Below, piece by piece: positions 17,695 to 26,273 of a stretch of 64,000 nt of DNA. A program made the translations under genes and the position numbers. This stretch comes from Massilia sp. Mn16-1_5 (GTDB lineage: Bacteria > Pseudomonadota > Gammaproteobacteria > Burkholderiales > Burkholderiaceae_D), in the NCBI RefSeq assembly GCF_004798585.1, contig NZ_PPXQ01000003.1, positions 248,001 through 312,000 on the forward strand. The letters are read 5' to 3'. The notes beneath the pieces are model-generated. The model searched no databases. It had not been told where the DNA came from and saw only the letters and a program-made list of their open reading frames with translations. Positions within the stretch are counted from its first letter, which is position 1, and the number at the start of each line of letters is the position of its first letter.

Positions 17695-18186
17695 TCAGGA
17701 CTTCGTGTCCCTGGCGGCGCCTTCGAAGCTCACCGGCCGCGCCGCGCCGCCCTTGCGCCGGATGACGACGGTGCCGGCCAGCTTGTCGTGCCAACCCTGT
17801 TTCCTGGGATCGAAGGCGACCCAGATCAGGCCGAGTCCGAGCGGGATGGTCGAGACGTAGTAGCCGAGATAGCGCCCGATCGACTGGCCGGTCGTCGGCT
17901 TGGCGCCGGTGCGGGCGTCGACGACCCGGGCCCCGACCGCCATCTTGCCGGGCGTCGCGCCGCGCGCGACCCAGAAGGCGATCACGGCGACCGCGGGCAG
18001 CACATAGGAAATCAGGAAGTCGGCCGGCCCCAGGAGAAATTGTTCGCTCTCCCAATAGCCTTCGCCGTACACCAGCCTCAGCAGTGGCAGCGTCAGGCAA
18101 ATCGTCAGGACCGTATCGATCAGGGCGGCGCCGACGCGCGCCCAGAAACCGGCATATTCGTATTCTGCTTCGTCGACCACCGTCAT
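17695..18186 (-). CDS. RDD-family membrane protein
   Basis: A 163-residue RDD-family protein: the opening 'YAGFWARVGAALIDT' contains the Arg and Asp of the family. Three hydrophobic spans are at about 20-40, 60-80 and 110-130. The 'TPGKMAVGARVVDA' and 'KQGWHDKLAGTVVIR' segments are typical. Function is unknown in general; some members are proposed ion exchangers. A close paralogue lies at 19138-19626 on the same strand. The ATG at 18186 is used rather than an upstream one because the extra 24 residues look non-coding. Confidence 0.85.
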   Translation of the reverse strand: MTVVDEAEYEYAGFWARVGAALIDTVLTICLTLPLLRLVYGEGYWESEQFLLGPADFLISYVLPAVAVIAFWVARGATPGKMAVGARVVDARTGAKPTTGQSIGRYLGYYVSTIPLGLGLIWVAFDPRKQGWHDKLAGTVVIRRKGGAARPVSFEGAARDTKS

Positions 18187-18298
18187 GCTCAATATGCTCC
18201 AGTCAGCGCGGCCGGAATGGCCGCGACCCACGGTAGCATCACGGCGCGCCGCGTGCAATGGATGCGCTGTTCAAGCTTCGCTGTTCAGGCCTCGCTGT

Positions 18299-18652
18299 TC
18301 AGGCTTGAATAGCGCTGCTCACCTCGGCCGCGGTACGGCGCGCATCCTCGACGCCCAATACGATGCGATTCCACTTTTCGTTGGCCAATTCGATCACGAC
18401 CGGATGGGTGTTGGGACCGATGAAGACGAACTGCCGGTCGCCATCCTTGTAAAAGGTGCCGGCATGCAGGATGCCCGGCAGTCCGGTTCCCGGCGCGCGC
18501 AAGCCCAGTTCGCGGCCGCGGAAACCCTCATCCTCGCTCGCGCCGCGCACGTTCGCCAGCGGAATGCGAATGCTGCGCTGGAGCGAAGCCACCGCCTCCC
18601 AGGCCTTCAGGTGCACCACCAGTTCGTCCTTCGTCAATTCCAGTACAGGCAT
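18299..18652 (-). CDS. Small protein of unknown function, PH-like
   Basis: A 117-residue protein with no signal peptide or membrane span. The alternating short strands ('ELVVHL', 'SIRIPLANVRGASE', 'AGTFYKDGDRQFVFIG', 'HPVVIELANEKWNRIVLGVED') and final helix resemble a bacterial PH-like domain. I do not recognise a named family with certainty. The start at 18652 is ten bases downstream of the TetR gene's stop on the same strand, so the two are probably co-transcribed, and the protein may belong to the regulator's target set. Coding on the basis of codon pattern and context. Confidence 0.6.
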   Translation of the reverse strand: MPVLELTKDELVVHLKAWEAVASLQRSIRIPLANVRGASEDEGFRGRELGLRAPGTGLPGILHAGTFYKDGDRQFVFIGPNTHPVVIELANEKWNRIVLGVEDARRTAAEVSSAIQA

Positions 18653-18662
18653 GGCCTTCCTT

Positions 18663-19022
18663 TCAGTCGAGATGTGCAAGCAGGCGCGCGCCCAGCAGCT
18701 GCGCGGTGTCGGTGCCGGATTCGAGGATCGCCTGGCGGCAGAGGGCGGCAATCGGCGCATCCTCGGAAGCCAGTTCCTTCAAGGCGACGATCAGGAGATC
18801 GACCGCGGCCGGCCTGTCCGTCCAGCCCGGGGCGAGTGCGGCCGCCAGCACCTTTTCGAACAGATTGCGTTTCGAGCCGAAGGCTTTATACAGGCTGCCG
18901 CGCTGCAGGCCGGTGGCGGTCAACAGATCGTCGATCGAAGCGCCGTTGTAACCCAGGCCTGCAAACAATTGCGCGGCCTGGGCGAGGACGGTGTCTTCTT
19001 CGAAATTCCGGGGACGGGCCAT
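18663..19022 (-). CDS. Short TetR-family transcriptional regulator
   Basis: The N-terminal 50 residues form a TetR DNA-binding domain: 'FEEDTVLAQAAQLFAGLGYNG' is split around the first helix, and the recognition region is 'SIDDLLTATGLQRGSLYKAFGSK'. The whole protein is only 119 residues, whereas TetR proteins are usually near 190-200, so the ligand-binding domain is short and ends at 'LLGARLLAHLD'. There is no sign of a frameshift at the stop, but a truncated allele cannot be excluded. It is followed closely by the PH-like gene and lies between the two RDD genes. Confidence 0.75.
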   Translation of the reverse strand: MARPRNFEEDTVLAQAAQLFAGLGYNGASIDDLLTATGLQRGSLYKAFGSKRNLFEKVLAAALAPGWTDRPAAVDLLIVALKELASEDAPIAALCRQAILESGTDTAQLLGARLLAHLD

Positions 19023-19137
19023 GTGATCGGTTCCAGCGTAGTGTTGACGAACCCATTCTGCCGATTCTGGAACGGGTGGTCAATAACTATTTTGGAACGA
19101 TCGGTAAATAATTTTGAACGGCGCAGGCGTACTGCGT

Positions 19138-19626
19138 TCAGGCCACAGGGCCGGTCATTGGCGTGTCGAAGCGTACCGGTTCCGAGCTGCCCGCCTTGCG
19201 CTGAACGACGACCGTTCCGGCGAGCTTGTCGTGCCAGCCCTGTTTCCGCGAATCGAAAACGATCCAGAGAAAACCGAGGCACAGCGGCAGCGCCGACACG
19301 ATATACGAAACATAGCGGATCACGAATTGCTTCGTACTTGGCTTGGCGCCGGTTTGGGCGTCGACGATGGTGGCGGCAACGGCCATTTTTCCCGGCGTCT
19401 TCGATTTCTGGATCCAGAACGACAGAATCAAGGCCGGCGGCAAGCCGTAGGAGATCAGTGCCTGCATCGGCCCCCAATAGGCATTCGGGTCGTCCATGTA
19501 GCTCAGGCCATACGCCATGAGCAACAGAGCAAAACTCAGCACAGCAATGAGAACGGTGTCGAGAAAATAGGCGCCGACGCGGCGCCAAAAGCCAGCGTAG
19601 ATCAGTTCGGATTCCGGATGTGCCAT
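19138..19626 (-). CDS. RDD-family membrane protein (paralogue)
   Basis: A 162-residue RDD protein closely parallel to the one at 17695-18186: 'YAGFWRRVGAYFLDTVL' at the start, 'TPGKMAVAATIVDAQTGAKP' near 85 and 'KQGWHDKLAGTVVVQRK' near 138. Three hydrophobic segments are visible. The two genes flank the TetR and PH-like pair, which looks like a local duplication with later divergence. Physiological role unknown. The start ATG at 19626 has a GAGTG site just upstream. Confidence 0.85.
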   Translation of the reverse strand: MAHPESELIYAGFWRRVGAYFLDTVLIAVLSFALLLMAYGLSYMDDPNAYWGPMQALISYGLPPALILSFWIQKSKTPGKMAVAATIVDAQTGAKPSTKQFVIRYVSYIVSALPLCLGFLWIVFDSRKQGWHDKLAGTVVVQRKAGSSEPVRFDTPMTGPVA

Positions 19627-19831
19627 CGTTCACTCCTCAGTAGTGGGGGATTGCTTGCGGGAAATCCGAACAACATTAGCACTTGGCAGGCTGGGCGCGC
19701 TGTTGAATAACGCATGCCTGTTCAAATGTTTGCTTGACATCATAGGCGATGCGCGGGTGCGACACTCGGGCGGGAACGGACACAAGGCTTTACAATAGCG
19801 GTTTGCCCGCTCTACGAAAAACGCGAACACC

Positions 19832-20287
19832 ATGTCCAACGCTTCTCCTGCTGTCGTCACCGAATCGGCTTACCTGACCCTGCATTACCGCCTTGCCGGC
19901 GCGGACGGCACCGACATCGTCACCACCTTCGGCACCAACCCGGCCACACTGATGCTGGGCCAGGGGCAGCTCGCGCCCTTTCTTGAAGAGCGCCTGCTCG
20001 GCATGCTTGAGGGCGAGCACAAGACGTTCACCTTGACGGCGCTTGACGCTTTCGGCGAGCGTAATCCGGAACTGATCCAGTGGGTCTCGCGCCAGACCCT
20101 GGAGGAAAATTCGGTCCCCGACGCCGACTACAAGGCGGGCGACCTGGTCGACTTCGCCGCGCCCGGCGGCGGCCGCTTTGCCGGCATGTTGCGCGAAATG
20201 GGCGAGGACGCGGCGCTGTTCGATTTCAACCATCCGCTCGCCGGCCAGGATCTGCAGTTCGAAGTGAAACTGATTTCGGTCCTGTAA
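19832..20287 (+). CDS. fkpB: FKBP-type peptidyl-prolyl isomerase FkpB/SlpA
   Basis: A 151-residue SlpA-type FKBP that catalyses proline isomerisation and has chaperone activity. The FKBP half-domains ('YLTLHYRLA', '[19 protein letters not shown]') flank the inserted IF chaperone domain ('[16 protein letters not shown]'), and the protein ends '[16 protein letters not shown]'. The order fkpB-ispH with a 10-base gap is the same as in E. coli (slpA-ispH), which supports the assignment. Cytoplasmic. Confidence 0.94.
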   Translation: MSNASPAVVTESAYLTLHYRLAGADGTDIVTTFGTNPATLMLGQGQLAPFLEERLLGMLEGEHKTFTLTALDAFGERNPELIQWVSRQTLEENSVPDADYKAGDLVDFAAPGGGRFAGMLREMGEDAALFDFNHPLAGQDLQFEVKLISVL

Positions 20288-20297
20288 CAGGAATATT

Positions 20298-21254
20298 ATG
20301 GAAAACGTGGAAAACGAGATTCTTCTTGCCCAGCCGCGCGGCTTCTGCGCCGGCGTCGACCGTGCCATCGAGATCGTCGAGCGCGCCCTGCAGCAGTTCG
20401 GCGCGCCCATCTACGTGCGCCACGAGATCGTCCATAACAAGTATGTCGTGGAAGACCTGCGCAACAAGGGCGCGATCTTCATCGAGAACCTCGACGATGT
20501 CCCGGCCGGCAACACGCTGGTGTTCTCGGCCCACGGCGTCTCGAAGGCCGTGCGTGCGGAAGCCGATTCGCGCGGCCTGAAGATCTTCGACGCCACCTGC
20601 CCGCTGGTCACCAAGGTGCACGTCGAGGTGTCGAAGATGCGCAAGCAGGGCGCCGAAATCGTCATGATCGGCCATGACGGCCATCCGGAAGTCGAAGGCA
20701 CGATGGGCCAGGCGGAAGAGGGCATGCACCTGGTCGAGACCGTCGAGGACGTGGCGACCCTGCAGGTGGCGAACCCGGACAACCTCGCCTACGTCTCGCA
20801 GACCACGCTGTCGGTCGACGACACGGCCGAAATCATCGCGGCGTTGAAGGCACGTTTCCCGAACATCATGGAGCCGAAGAAGGGCGACATCTGCTACGCC
20901 ACCACCAACCGCCAGGAAGCCGTGAAATTCATGGCGCCGCAGGTGGAAGTGGTGATCGTGGTCGGCAGCCCGAACAGCTCGAACTCGAACCGCCTGCGCG
21001 AGCTGGCCGACAAGCTGGGCACCCCGGCCTACATGGTCGACCAGGCCGAGCTGATCAATCCGGAATGGATCGCCGGCAAGAAGCGCATCGGGCTCACTGC
21101 CGGCGCCTCGGCCCCGGAAGTGCTGGTGCAGGCCGTCATCGACCGCCTGAAGCAACTGGGGGCGGCCAGCGTGCGTGCGCTCGAAGGCGTGGAAGAGAAC
21201 GTCACCTTCCCGCTGCCGAAGGGGCTGGATGGCGCCAAGGCTGAGGTGGCATAG
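20298..21254 (+). CDS. ispH: 4-hydroxy-3-methylbut-2-enyl diphosphate reductase IspH
   Basis: IspH performs the last step of the MEP isoprenoid pathway, reducing HMBPP to IPP and DMAPP with a 4Fe-4S cluster. The three cluster cysteines are visible in '[10 protein letters not shown]' (about 15), '[10 protein letters not shown]' (about 99) and '[11 protein letters not shown]' (about 199). The catalytic Glu region '[11 protein letters not shown]' and the 'SNRLREL' and 'TAGASAPE' segments are present. The 318-residue length is standard. It is the second gene of the fkpB-ispH operon. Confidence 0.98.
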   Translation: MENVENEILLAQPRGFCAGVDRAIEIVERALQQFGAPIYVRHEIVHNKYVVEDLRNKGAIFIENLDDVPAGNTLVFSAHGVSKAVRAEADSRGLKIFDATCPLVTKVHVEVSKMRKQGAEIVMIGHDGHPEVEGTMGQAEEGMHLVETVEDVATLQVANPDNLAYVSQTTLSVDDTAEIIAALKARFPNIMEPKKGDICYATTNRQEAVKFMAPQVEVVIVVGSPNSSNSNRLRELADKLGTPAYMVDQAELINPEWIAGKKRIGLTAGASAPEVLVQAVIDRLKQLGAASVRALEGVEENVTFPLPKGLDGAKAEVA

Positions 21255-21281
21255 GTTTTGCAAGGTTTTCGATAACGCAGT

Positions 21282-21395
21282 TGTCAGGCCAATTTTCCGT
21301 TGTTAGTTTCTCAAAAAGCTCGCTATGATGGCGACGCTCGGAATTTTTGTCGTGGCAACTGTTTTTCCTGCTGACGGCAGCTGTGTCAGGCCAAT
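21282..21395 (+). repeat. 12-bp direct repeat in the livH leader
   Basis: TGTCAGGCCAAT occurs at 21282-21293 and again at 21384-21395, 102 bases apart, both preceded by a GCAG(C/T)TG-like context. It lies between ispH and livH. It could be a binding site for a regulator or a remnant of a duplication; nothing else in the leader explains it. Confidence 0.5.
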
Positions 21396-21398
21396 GAG

Positions 21399-21430
21399 CG
21401 GCACTTCGGGATTCTCGGGGTGCCGTTTTT
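21399..21430 (+). terminator. Terminator-like hairpin ahead of livH
   Basis: CGGCAC at 21399-21404 pairs with GTGCCG at 21420-21425 and is followed by TTTTT. It ends only 14 bases before the livH ribosome-binding site (AGAGGTG). It may terminate fkpB-ispH or act as an attenuator for the liv operon. Confidence 0.6.
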
Positions 21431-21458
21431 GTTATCGAAATCTAGAGGTGCGGAAACG

Positions 21459-22394
21459 ATGGAGACTTTTGTCCAGCAGATACTCAACGGGCTGGTGCTA
21501 GGCAGCATGTATGCACTGGTCGCGCTTGGGTACACGATGGTCTACGGGGTGCTGAACCTCATCAATTTCGCCCACGGCGACGTGCTGATGATCGGCGCCA
21601 TGGTCGGCCTGTCGATCCTGCAGCTGCTTGAAGCTTATTTCCCTGGCCTACCGGGCTTCGTCCAGCTGGCCGTCGCCATTCTCGGTGCGATTCCCGTGGC
21701 GATGCTGGTCAACGTCCTGATCGAACGCGTCGCCTACCGCCGCCTGCGCAATGCGCCGCGCCTGGCCCCCCTGATTACCGCGATCGGCGTCTCGATCCTG
21801 CTGCAGACCTTCGTCATGGCCATGCCCTGGTGGGGCCGCAGCCCGCTGCCGTTCCCGCAATTGCTGTCCTCCGATCCGATCATGGTCGGCGGCGCCATGA
21901 TTTCGCAAACCCAGGTCTTGCTGCTGGTGCTGGCCTCCCTCGCCATGGTGGGGCTGGTGTTGCTGGTCGAACGCACCAAAATGGGGCGTGCGATGCGCGC
22001 CGTGGCCGAGAATCCGCGCGTCGCGGGGCTGATGGGTGTCGATTCGAACAGCGTGATCGTCGCCACCTTCGCCATCGGCGCCGCGCTGGCGGCCGTGGCC
22101 GGCGTCATGTGGGGCGCGAACTATGCCTCGATCACGTTCACGATGGGTGTGCTGCCTGGACTGAAAGCCTTCTGCGCGGCGGTGCTGGGCGGGATCGGCA
22201 ATATCTACGGCGCCATGATCGGCGGCCTTCTGCTCGGCATCATCGAGGCGCTCGGCGCCGGCTATATCGGCGACCTGACCGGGGGCTTCCTCGGCAGCCA
22301 TTACCAGGACATCTTCGCCTTCGTGGTGCTGATCCTGGTGCTCACCCTGCGTCCGTCCGGCATCATGGGCGAGCGCGTAGCCGACCGCGCATAA
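21459..22394 (+). CDS. livH: Branched-chain amino acid ABC transporter permease LivH
   Basis: An inner-membrane permease of the high-affinity branched-chain amino acid (HAAT) transporter. The 311-residue protein begins 'METFVQQILNGLVLGSMYAL', typical of LivH. It has about eight hydrophobic spans, the 'GRAMRAVAENPRVAGLMGVD' cytoplasmic loop that couples to the ATPases, and 'GGIGNIYGAMIGGLLLG'. The start at 21459 follows the AGAGGTG site; the in-frame extension to 21420 lies in the leader hairpin. It is the first gene of livHMGF; no periplasmic binding protein gene is adjacent, so that component must lie elsewhere. Confidence 0.94.
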   Translation: METFVQQILNGLVLGSMYALVALGYTMVYGVLNLINFAHGDVLMIGAMVGLSILQLLEAYFPGLPGFVQLAVAILGAIPVAMLVNVLIERVAYRRLRNAPRLAPLITAIGVSILLQTFVMAMPWWGRSPLPFPQLLSSDPIMVGGAMISQTQVLLLVLASLAMVGLVLLVERTKMGRAMRAVAENPRVAGLMGVDSNSVIVATFAIGAALAAVAGVMWGANYASITFTMGVLPGLKAFCAAVLGGIGNIYGAMIGGLLLGIIEALGAGYIGDLTGGFLGSHYQDIFAFVVLILVLTLRPSGIMGERVADRA

Positions 22395-22404
22395 GGAGTC
22401 GGAC

Positions 22405-23619
22405 ATGGCCTTCCTTACCTTCGACGTCCACCACAACAAGCGCCAGGCCTATGTCACGATGGGCCTGCTGCTGGCCGTGATGCTGGCGTTTCCCTTCTTT
22501 GCCGCCCAGTACGGCAATTCCTGGGTGCGCATTATCGACATCGCGCTCCTGTATATCATGCTGGCGCTGGGCCTGAACATCGTGGTCGGCTTTGCCGGCC
22601 TGCTCGATCTCGGCTACATCGCCTTCTTCGCCGTCGGCGCCTACCTGACCGGACTGTTTTCCTCGCCGCAGTTCGCGGCCCTGCTGGAATCGGTGGTGAA
22701 CTACCACCCGGCGATCGGCGAGTCGCTCGTCGCCCTGTTCGGCCCGGAGATTCAGCAGAACGGCATCCACCTGTCGGTGTGGGCGATCGTGCCGCTGGCC
22801 GGTCTCGTTGCAGCCCTGTTCGGCGCGCTGCTCGGTGCGCCGACGCTCAAATTGCGCGGCGACTACCTGGCCATCGTCACGCTCGGCTTCGGCGAGATCA
22901 TCCGCATCTTCATGAACAACCTGAACGACCCGATCAATTTCACGAACGGGCCGCAGGGCATCAACATGATCGATCCGATCCGCATCTTCGGCGTGTCGCT
23001 GGCCGGCGAAGCGGGTTCGCAATCGACGGTCTATATCGGCAGCTACGGCATGCCCTCGGTGAACGCCTATTATTTCCTGTTCCTGTTCCTGTGCATCGCG
23101 ACCATCTTCGTGACCAGCCGCCTCCAGCATTCGCGCCTGGGCCGCGCCTGGGTCGCGATCCGCGAAGACGAGATCGCAGCCAAGGCGATGGGCATCAACA
23201 CGCGCAACGTGAAACTGCTGGCCTTCTCGATGGGCGCCTCCTTTGGCGGCGTGGCCGGTGCGATGTTCGGCGCCTTCCAGGGCTTTGTTTCTCCGGAATC
23301 GTTCTCGCTGACCGAATCGATCGCGGTCCTGGCGATGGTGGTGCTGGGCGGGATCGGCCACATCCCGGGCGTGGTGCTGGGCGGCGTGCTGCTGGCGGCG
23401 CTGCCGGAAGTGCTGCGCCACGTGGTCGAGCCGGCGCAGATGGCGATGTTCGGCAAGGTGATCATCGAAGCCGAGGTGCTGCGCCAGCTGCTGTATGGCC
23501 TGGCGTTGGTCGCCATCATGCTGGTGCGTCCGGCCGGCCTGTGGCCGTCGCCGAACAAGGAAGACCGGCCCAACGTGGCGAATGCGCGCGAAGAAGAACA
23601 GGAGGCGGCGGCCGTCTGA
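22405..23619 (+). CDS. livM: Branched-chain amino acid ABC transporter permease LivM
   Basis: The second permease of the HAAT transporter, 404 residues with around ten hydrophobic spans. Typical LivM segments are 'YIMLALGLNIVVGFAGLLDLGY', here spread across 50-70, the coupling loop 'GRAWVAIREDEIAAKAMGIN' near 245-265 and 'GGIGHIPGVVLGG'. The C-terminus is an Asn/Glu-rich tail ('NAREEEQEAAAV'). It starts ten bases after livH with an AAGGAG site. An insertion near residues 90-135 is longer than in short LivM proteins. Confidence 0.94.
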   Translation: MAFLTFDVHHNKRQAYVTMGLLLAVMLAFPFFAAQYGNSWVRIIDIALLYIMLALGLNIVVGFAGLLDLGYIAFFAVGAYLTGLFSSPQFAALLESVVNYHPAIGESLVALFGPEIQQNGIHLSVWAIVPLAGLVAALFGALLGAPTLKLRGDYLAIVTLGFGEIIRIFMNNLNDPINFTNGPQGINMIDPIRIFGVSLAGEAGSQSTVYIGSYGMPSVNAYYFLFLFLCIATIFVTSRLQHSRLGRAWVAIREDEIAAKAMGINTRNVKLLAFSMGASFGGVAGAMFGAFQGFVSPESFSLTESIAVLAMVVLGGIGHIPGVVLGGVLLAALPEVLRHVVEPAQMAMFGKVIIEAEVLRQLLYGLALVAIMLVRPAGLWPSPNKEDRPNVANAREEEQEAAAV

Positions 23620-23634
23620 GGCGCCGGATACCCC

Positions 23635-24402
23635 ATGAGCGAATTTCTCTTGAATATTGCGGGCGTGAATAAACGCTTCGGCGGCCTGCAGGCCCTGACC
23701 GACGTCGGCATCCAGATTCGTCCCGGCCAGGTCTATGGCCTGATCGGCCCGAACGGCGCCGGCAAGACCACCTTCTTCAACGTCATCACCGGCCTTTACC
23801 AGCCGGACAGCGGCAAGTTCGAACTCGGCGGCAAACCGTATTCGCCCTCGGCCCCGCATGCGGTGGCCAAGGCGGGCATCGCGCGCACCTTCCAGAACAT
23901 CCGCCTGTTCGGCGAGATGACGGCGCTGGAAAACGTGATGGTCGGGCGCCACGTGCGCTCGAAGCAGGGCGTGTTCGGCGCGATCTTCCGCCACAAGGCG
24001 GCGCGCGAGGAAGAGGCGGCGATCCGCGCCCGGGCCCAGGAATTGCTGGACTTCGTCGGCATCGGGCAGTTTGCCAAGCGCACGGCCAAATACCTGTCCT
24101 ACGGCGACCAGCGCCGCCTGGAAATCGCACGCGCCCTGGCCACCGATCCGCAGCTGCTGGCGCTGGACGAACCGGCGGCCGGCATGAACGCCACCGAAAA
24201 GCTGGCGCTGCGCGAGCTGCTGGTGAAGATCAAGAACGAAGGCAAGACCGTGCTCCTGATCGAACACGACGTGAAACTGATGATGGGCCTGTGCGACCGC
24301 ATTACCGTGCTCGAGTACGGCAAGCGCATTGCCGAAGGCGTCCCGGCCGACATCCAGAAGGATCCGGCGGTGATCGCGGCCTACCTGGGAGGTGCGCACT
24401 GA
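23635..24402 (+). CDS. livG: Branched-chain amino acid ABC transporter ATPase LivG
   Basis: A 255-residue ABC ATPase. Walker A is 'GPNGAGKTT' near residue 39, the Q-loop lies in 'ARTFQNIRLF', and the signature is 'LSYGDQRRLEIARALA', a LivG-type variant. Walker B is 'LLALDEPAAGMN' and the switch His is in 'LLIEHDVKLMM'. It sits in the cytoplasm on the LivH/LivM permeases. The livF start overlaps the stop by one base (TGATG), so translation is coupled. Confidence 0.96.
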   Translation: MSEFLLNIAGVNKRFGGLQALTDVGIQIRPGQVYGLIGPNGAGKTTFFNVITGLYQPDSGKFELGGKPYSPSAPHAVAKAGIARTFQNIRLFGEMTALENVMVGRHVRSKQGVFGAIFRHKAAREEEAAIRARAQELLDFVGIGQFAKRTAKYLSYGDQRRLEIARALATDPQLLALDEPAAGMNATEKLALRELLVKIKNEGKTVLLIEHDVKLMMGLCDRITVLEYGKRIAEGVPADIQKDPAVIAAYLGGAH

Positions 24403-25124
24403 TGAGCGACAACGTATTGAGAATCAGCGGCCTGAAAGTCGCTTACGGCGGCATCAAGGCGGTCAAGGGCATCGACCTCGAGGTCAACAAGGGCGAACTG
24501 GTCACCCTGATCGGCGCCAATGGCGCCGGCAAGACCACGACCCTGAAGGCGATCACTGGCACCCTGCCGGCCTGCAAGGTCGAGGGGACGATGTCTTATC
24601 TCGGCCAGCCCCTGACGGGCACGCAATCCTTCCGCCTGGTGCAGCAGAAGCTGGCCATGGTGCCGGAAGGGCGGGGCGTGTTCACCCGCATGTCGATCCA
24701 CGAAAACCTGCTGATGGGCGCTTATACGCGCGACGACAAGGCGGGGATCGAGGCCGACATCGAGAAATGGTTCGGCGTCTTCCCGCGCCTGAAGGAGCGC
24801 TCCAGCCAGCTGGCCGGCACCCTGTCCGGCGGCGAGCAGCAGATGCTGGCGATGGCGCGCGCCCTGATGTGCCACCCGACCCTGCTGCTGCTGGACGAAC
24901 CCTCGATGGGCCTGGCGCCGATCATGGTCGAGAAGATTTTCGAGGTCATTCGCGACGTGTCGCAGCAGGGCATCACGATCCTGCTGGTCGAACAGAACGC
25001 GAAGCTGGCGCTGCAGGCCGCGCATCGCGGGTATGTGATGGATTCCGGCGCGATCACGATGACTGGGAACGCGCAGGCGATGTTGAACGATCCGCGGGTG
25101 CAGGCGGCGTATTTGGGTGAGTAA
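24402..25124 (+). CDS. livF: Branched-chain amino acid ABC transporter ATPase LivF
   Basis: A 240-residue ABC ATPase and last gene of livHMGF. Walker A 'GANGAGKTT' is near 40, the signature 'LSGGEQQMLAMARAL' near 140, Walker B 'LLLLDEPSMGLAP' follows and the H-loop is 'LLVEQNAKLAL'. The glutamine in place of the switch histidine (E-Q-N) is normal for LivF. The real start is the ATG at 24402 overlapping the livG stop; the open frame upstream only shadows livG. A REP-like palindrome and a terminator follow. Confidence 0.96.
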   Translation: MSDNVLRISGLKVAYGGIKAVKGIDLEVNKGELVTLIGANGAGKTTTLKAITGTLPACKVEGTMSYLGQPLTGTQSFRLVQQKLAMVPEGRGVFTRMSIHENLLMGAYTRDDKAGIEADIEKWFGVFPRLKERSSQLAGTLSGGEQQMLAMARALMCHPTLLLLDEPSMGLAPIMVEKIFEVIRDVSQQGITILLVEQNAKLALQAAHRGYVMDSGAITMTGNAQAMLNDPRVQAAYLGE

Positions 25125-25152
25125 GCCGGCGCCGGATTGCATGCGGTGAAAA

Positions 25153-25230
25153 CGCGCGGGCATGCCCGCCCTACGGTACGCAACCGTCAGTAGTTTGCTG
25201 TGGCGCACGTAGGGCGGGCATGCCCGCGCG
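25153..25230. repeat. REP-like palindromic element A
   Basis: Two 23-bp arms (25153-25175 and 25208-25230) are perfect inverted copies of each other. Each arm itself contains the palindrome GGGCATGCCC next to a GTAGGGCGGG core. It belongs to the same family as the elements at 31.4, 36.3 and 44.4 kb and lies in the spacer after livF. Confidence 0.85.
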
Positions 25231-25274
25231 TACAGAGCGTCCATACCGTATCGCCGATTTTGGACCGACAATGC

Positions 25275-25308
25275 AAAAGGGCCGCCTGATTTATCAGGCG
25301 GCCCTTTT
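25275..25308. terminator. Bidirectional terminator between livF and the phasin gene
   Basis: AAAAGGGCCGCCTGAT and ATCAGGCGGCCCTTTT form a perfect 16-bp arm pair with a two-base centre, giving T-runs on both strands. It separates the convergent liv operon and phasin gene. Confidence 0.92.
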
Positions 25309-25341
25309 GTTTTACAGCCCGCAGAAGCGGGCCGGTATTAC

Positions 25342-25926
25342 TTAGGCAGCAGCGGCAGCAGCAGCGTTGGCAGCAGCAGCCGGCGCCTTGGCGGCAGCCT
25401 GCGAGAACTGCGACACGGCGGCGTTCACATTGCTTTCGATGGCTTCGACAGCCTGCTTGGTGGTCTTGCTGAACTGCTCGTAGCCGGCGTTGGCGTTGCT
25501 GATCGCGGTCTTGACGGCGGCGACGAAGGTCTCCGAACCGGCAGGGGCGTTCTTGCTCACTTCGTCGACCAGGGCGATGACCTTGCGGTTGGCTTCGACG
25601 ATCTGGCCTTCGGCGGCTTTCGAGAACTCGGCGCCATTGGCAGTGGCGATGGCGGCCAGCTGGCGGTTGTAGGCGACGGCTTTCTCGGCGGCAGGCTGGG
25701 CCTGGGCGGCGGACAGCTGGAAGAACTCTTGCGGGTCCTTGGCCGACAGCAGCTGGCGGGCGGTGTTCGAGTTGTCAGCCAGGGTCGCACGGGCGGTGCT
25801 GATGTTCAGCTCCACCAGCTTCTCCATGCTTTCGAAGGTCTTCGCGGTCAGCGAGGACAGCAGGGCGAATTGCGATTCAAAATTGGCTTTGGTGGCATTC
25901 GAGAACTGCTCTGGGATTGCAAACAT
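25342..25926 (-). CDS. Phasin (polyhydroxyalkanoate granule protein)
   Basis: The 194-residue protein begins 'MFAIPEQFSNATKANFESQF' and matches the Phasin_2/PhaP pattern: mostly amphipathic helix, 'ALLSSLTAKTFESMEKLVELN' and 'AAEKAVAYNRQLAAI'. It ends in an alanine-rich tail (over a dozen Ala). Phasins coat PHA storage granules and control their size. The start at 25926 follows a GGAGAAT-type site; the longer open frame has non-coding character. No pha biosynthetic genes are nearby. Confidence 0.9.
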   Translation of the reverse strand: MFAIPEQFSNATKANFESQFALLSSLTAKTFESMEKLVELNISTARATLADNSNTARQLLSAKDPQEFFQLSAAQAQPAAEKAVAYNRQLAAIATANGAEFSKAAEGQIVEANRKVIALVDEVSKNAPAGSETFVAAVKTAISNANAGYEQFSKTTKQAVEAIESNVNAAVSQFSQAAAKAPAAAANAAAAAAA

Positions 25927-26273
25927 GAGATTCTCCAAACAAGACGTTATAAGAAGTTTTGCTGCGAGTTTTGCTGCTGGGAATATGTTGCTGAAATCTG
26001 TGCTGTGAAACGGGTGAACTAGACATTGTGCACCGCAACAGAGCGCAGTTTTGCCCATTTTGACGACCCCGTCAAGCGATTTTGGTGCGACGCACCATGC
26101 TGGAAATCTTTGTTGTGTTCTTGCATCGGAAGAAATACTTGCCGACAACTTTTATCGCCTGTTTGCCATTGTTGGACAGACAAAGGCAGTGGCCGGAAGG
26201 CTTTTGCCGCCCATGTTAGACTTGCCATTGCGCTATTCGCCATCCGGTGTCACAGCGCCCGACTAAAGAGATC
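25927..26273. other. Intergenic region between divergent phasin and EamA genes
   Basis: A 347-base spacer. It holds a GGTGCG-A-CGCACC palindrome at about 26084-26096 and a related TGTGCACCGCAACA patch near 26027, either of which could bind a granule-responsive repressor. No coding frame or confident promoter boxes were found. Confidence 0.4.

Noticed and set aside
22363..24399. A 678-codon minus-strand frame opposite livM and livG.
   Set aside because: Shadow of conserved transporter genes; no ribosome-binding site or domain.
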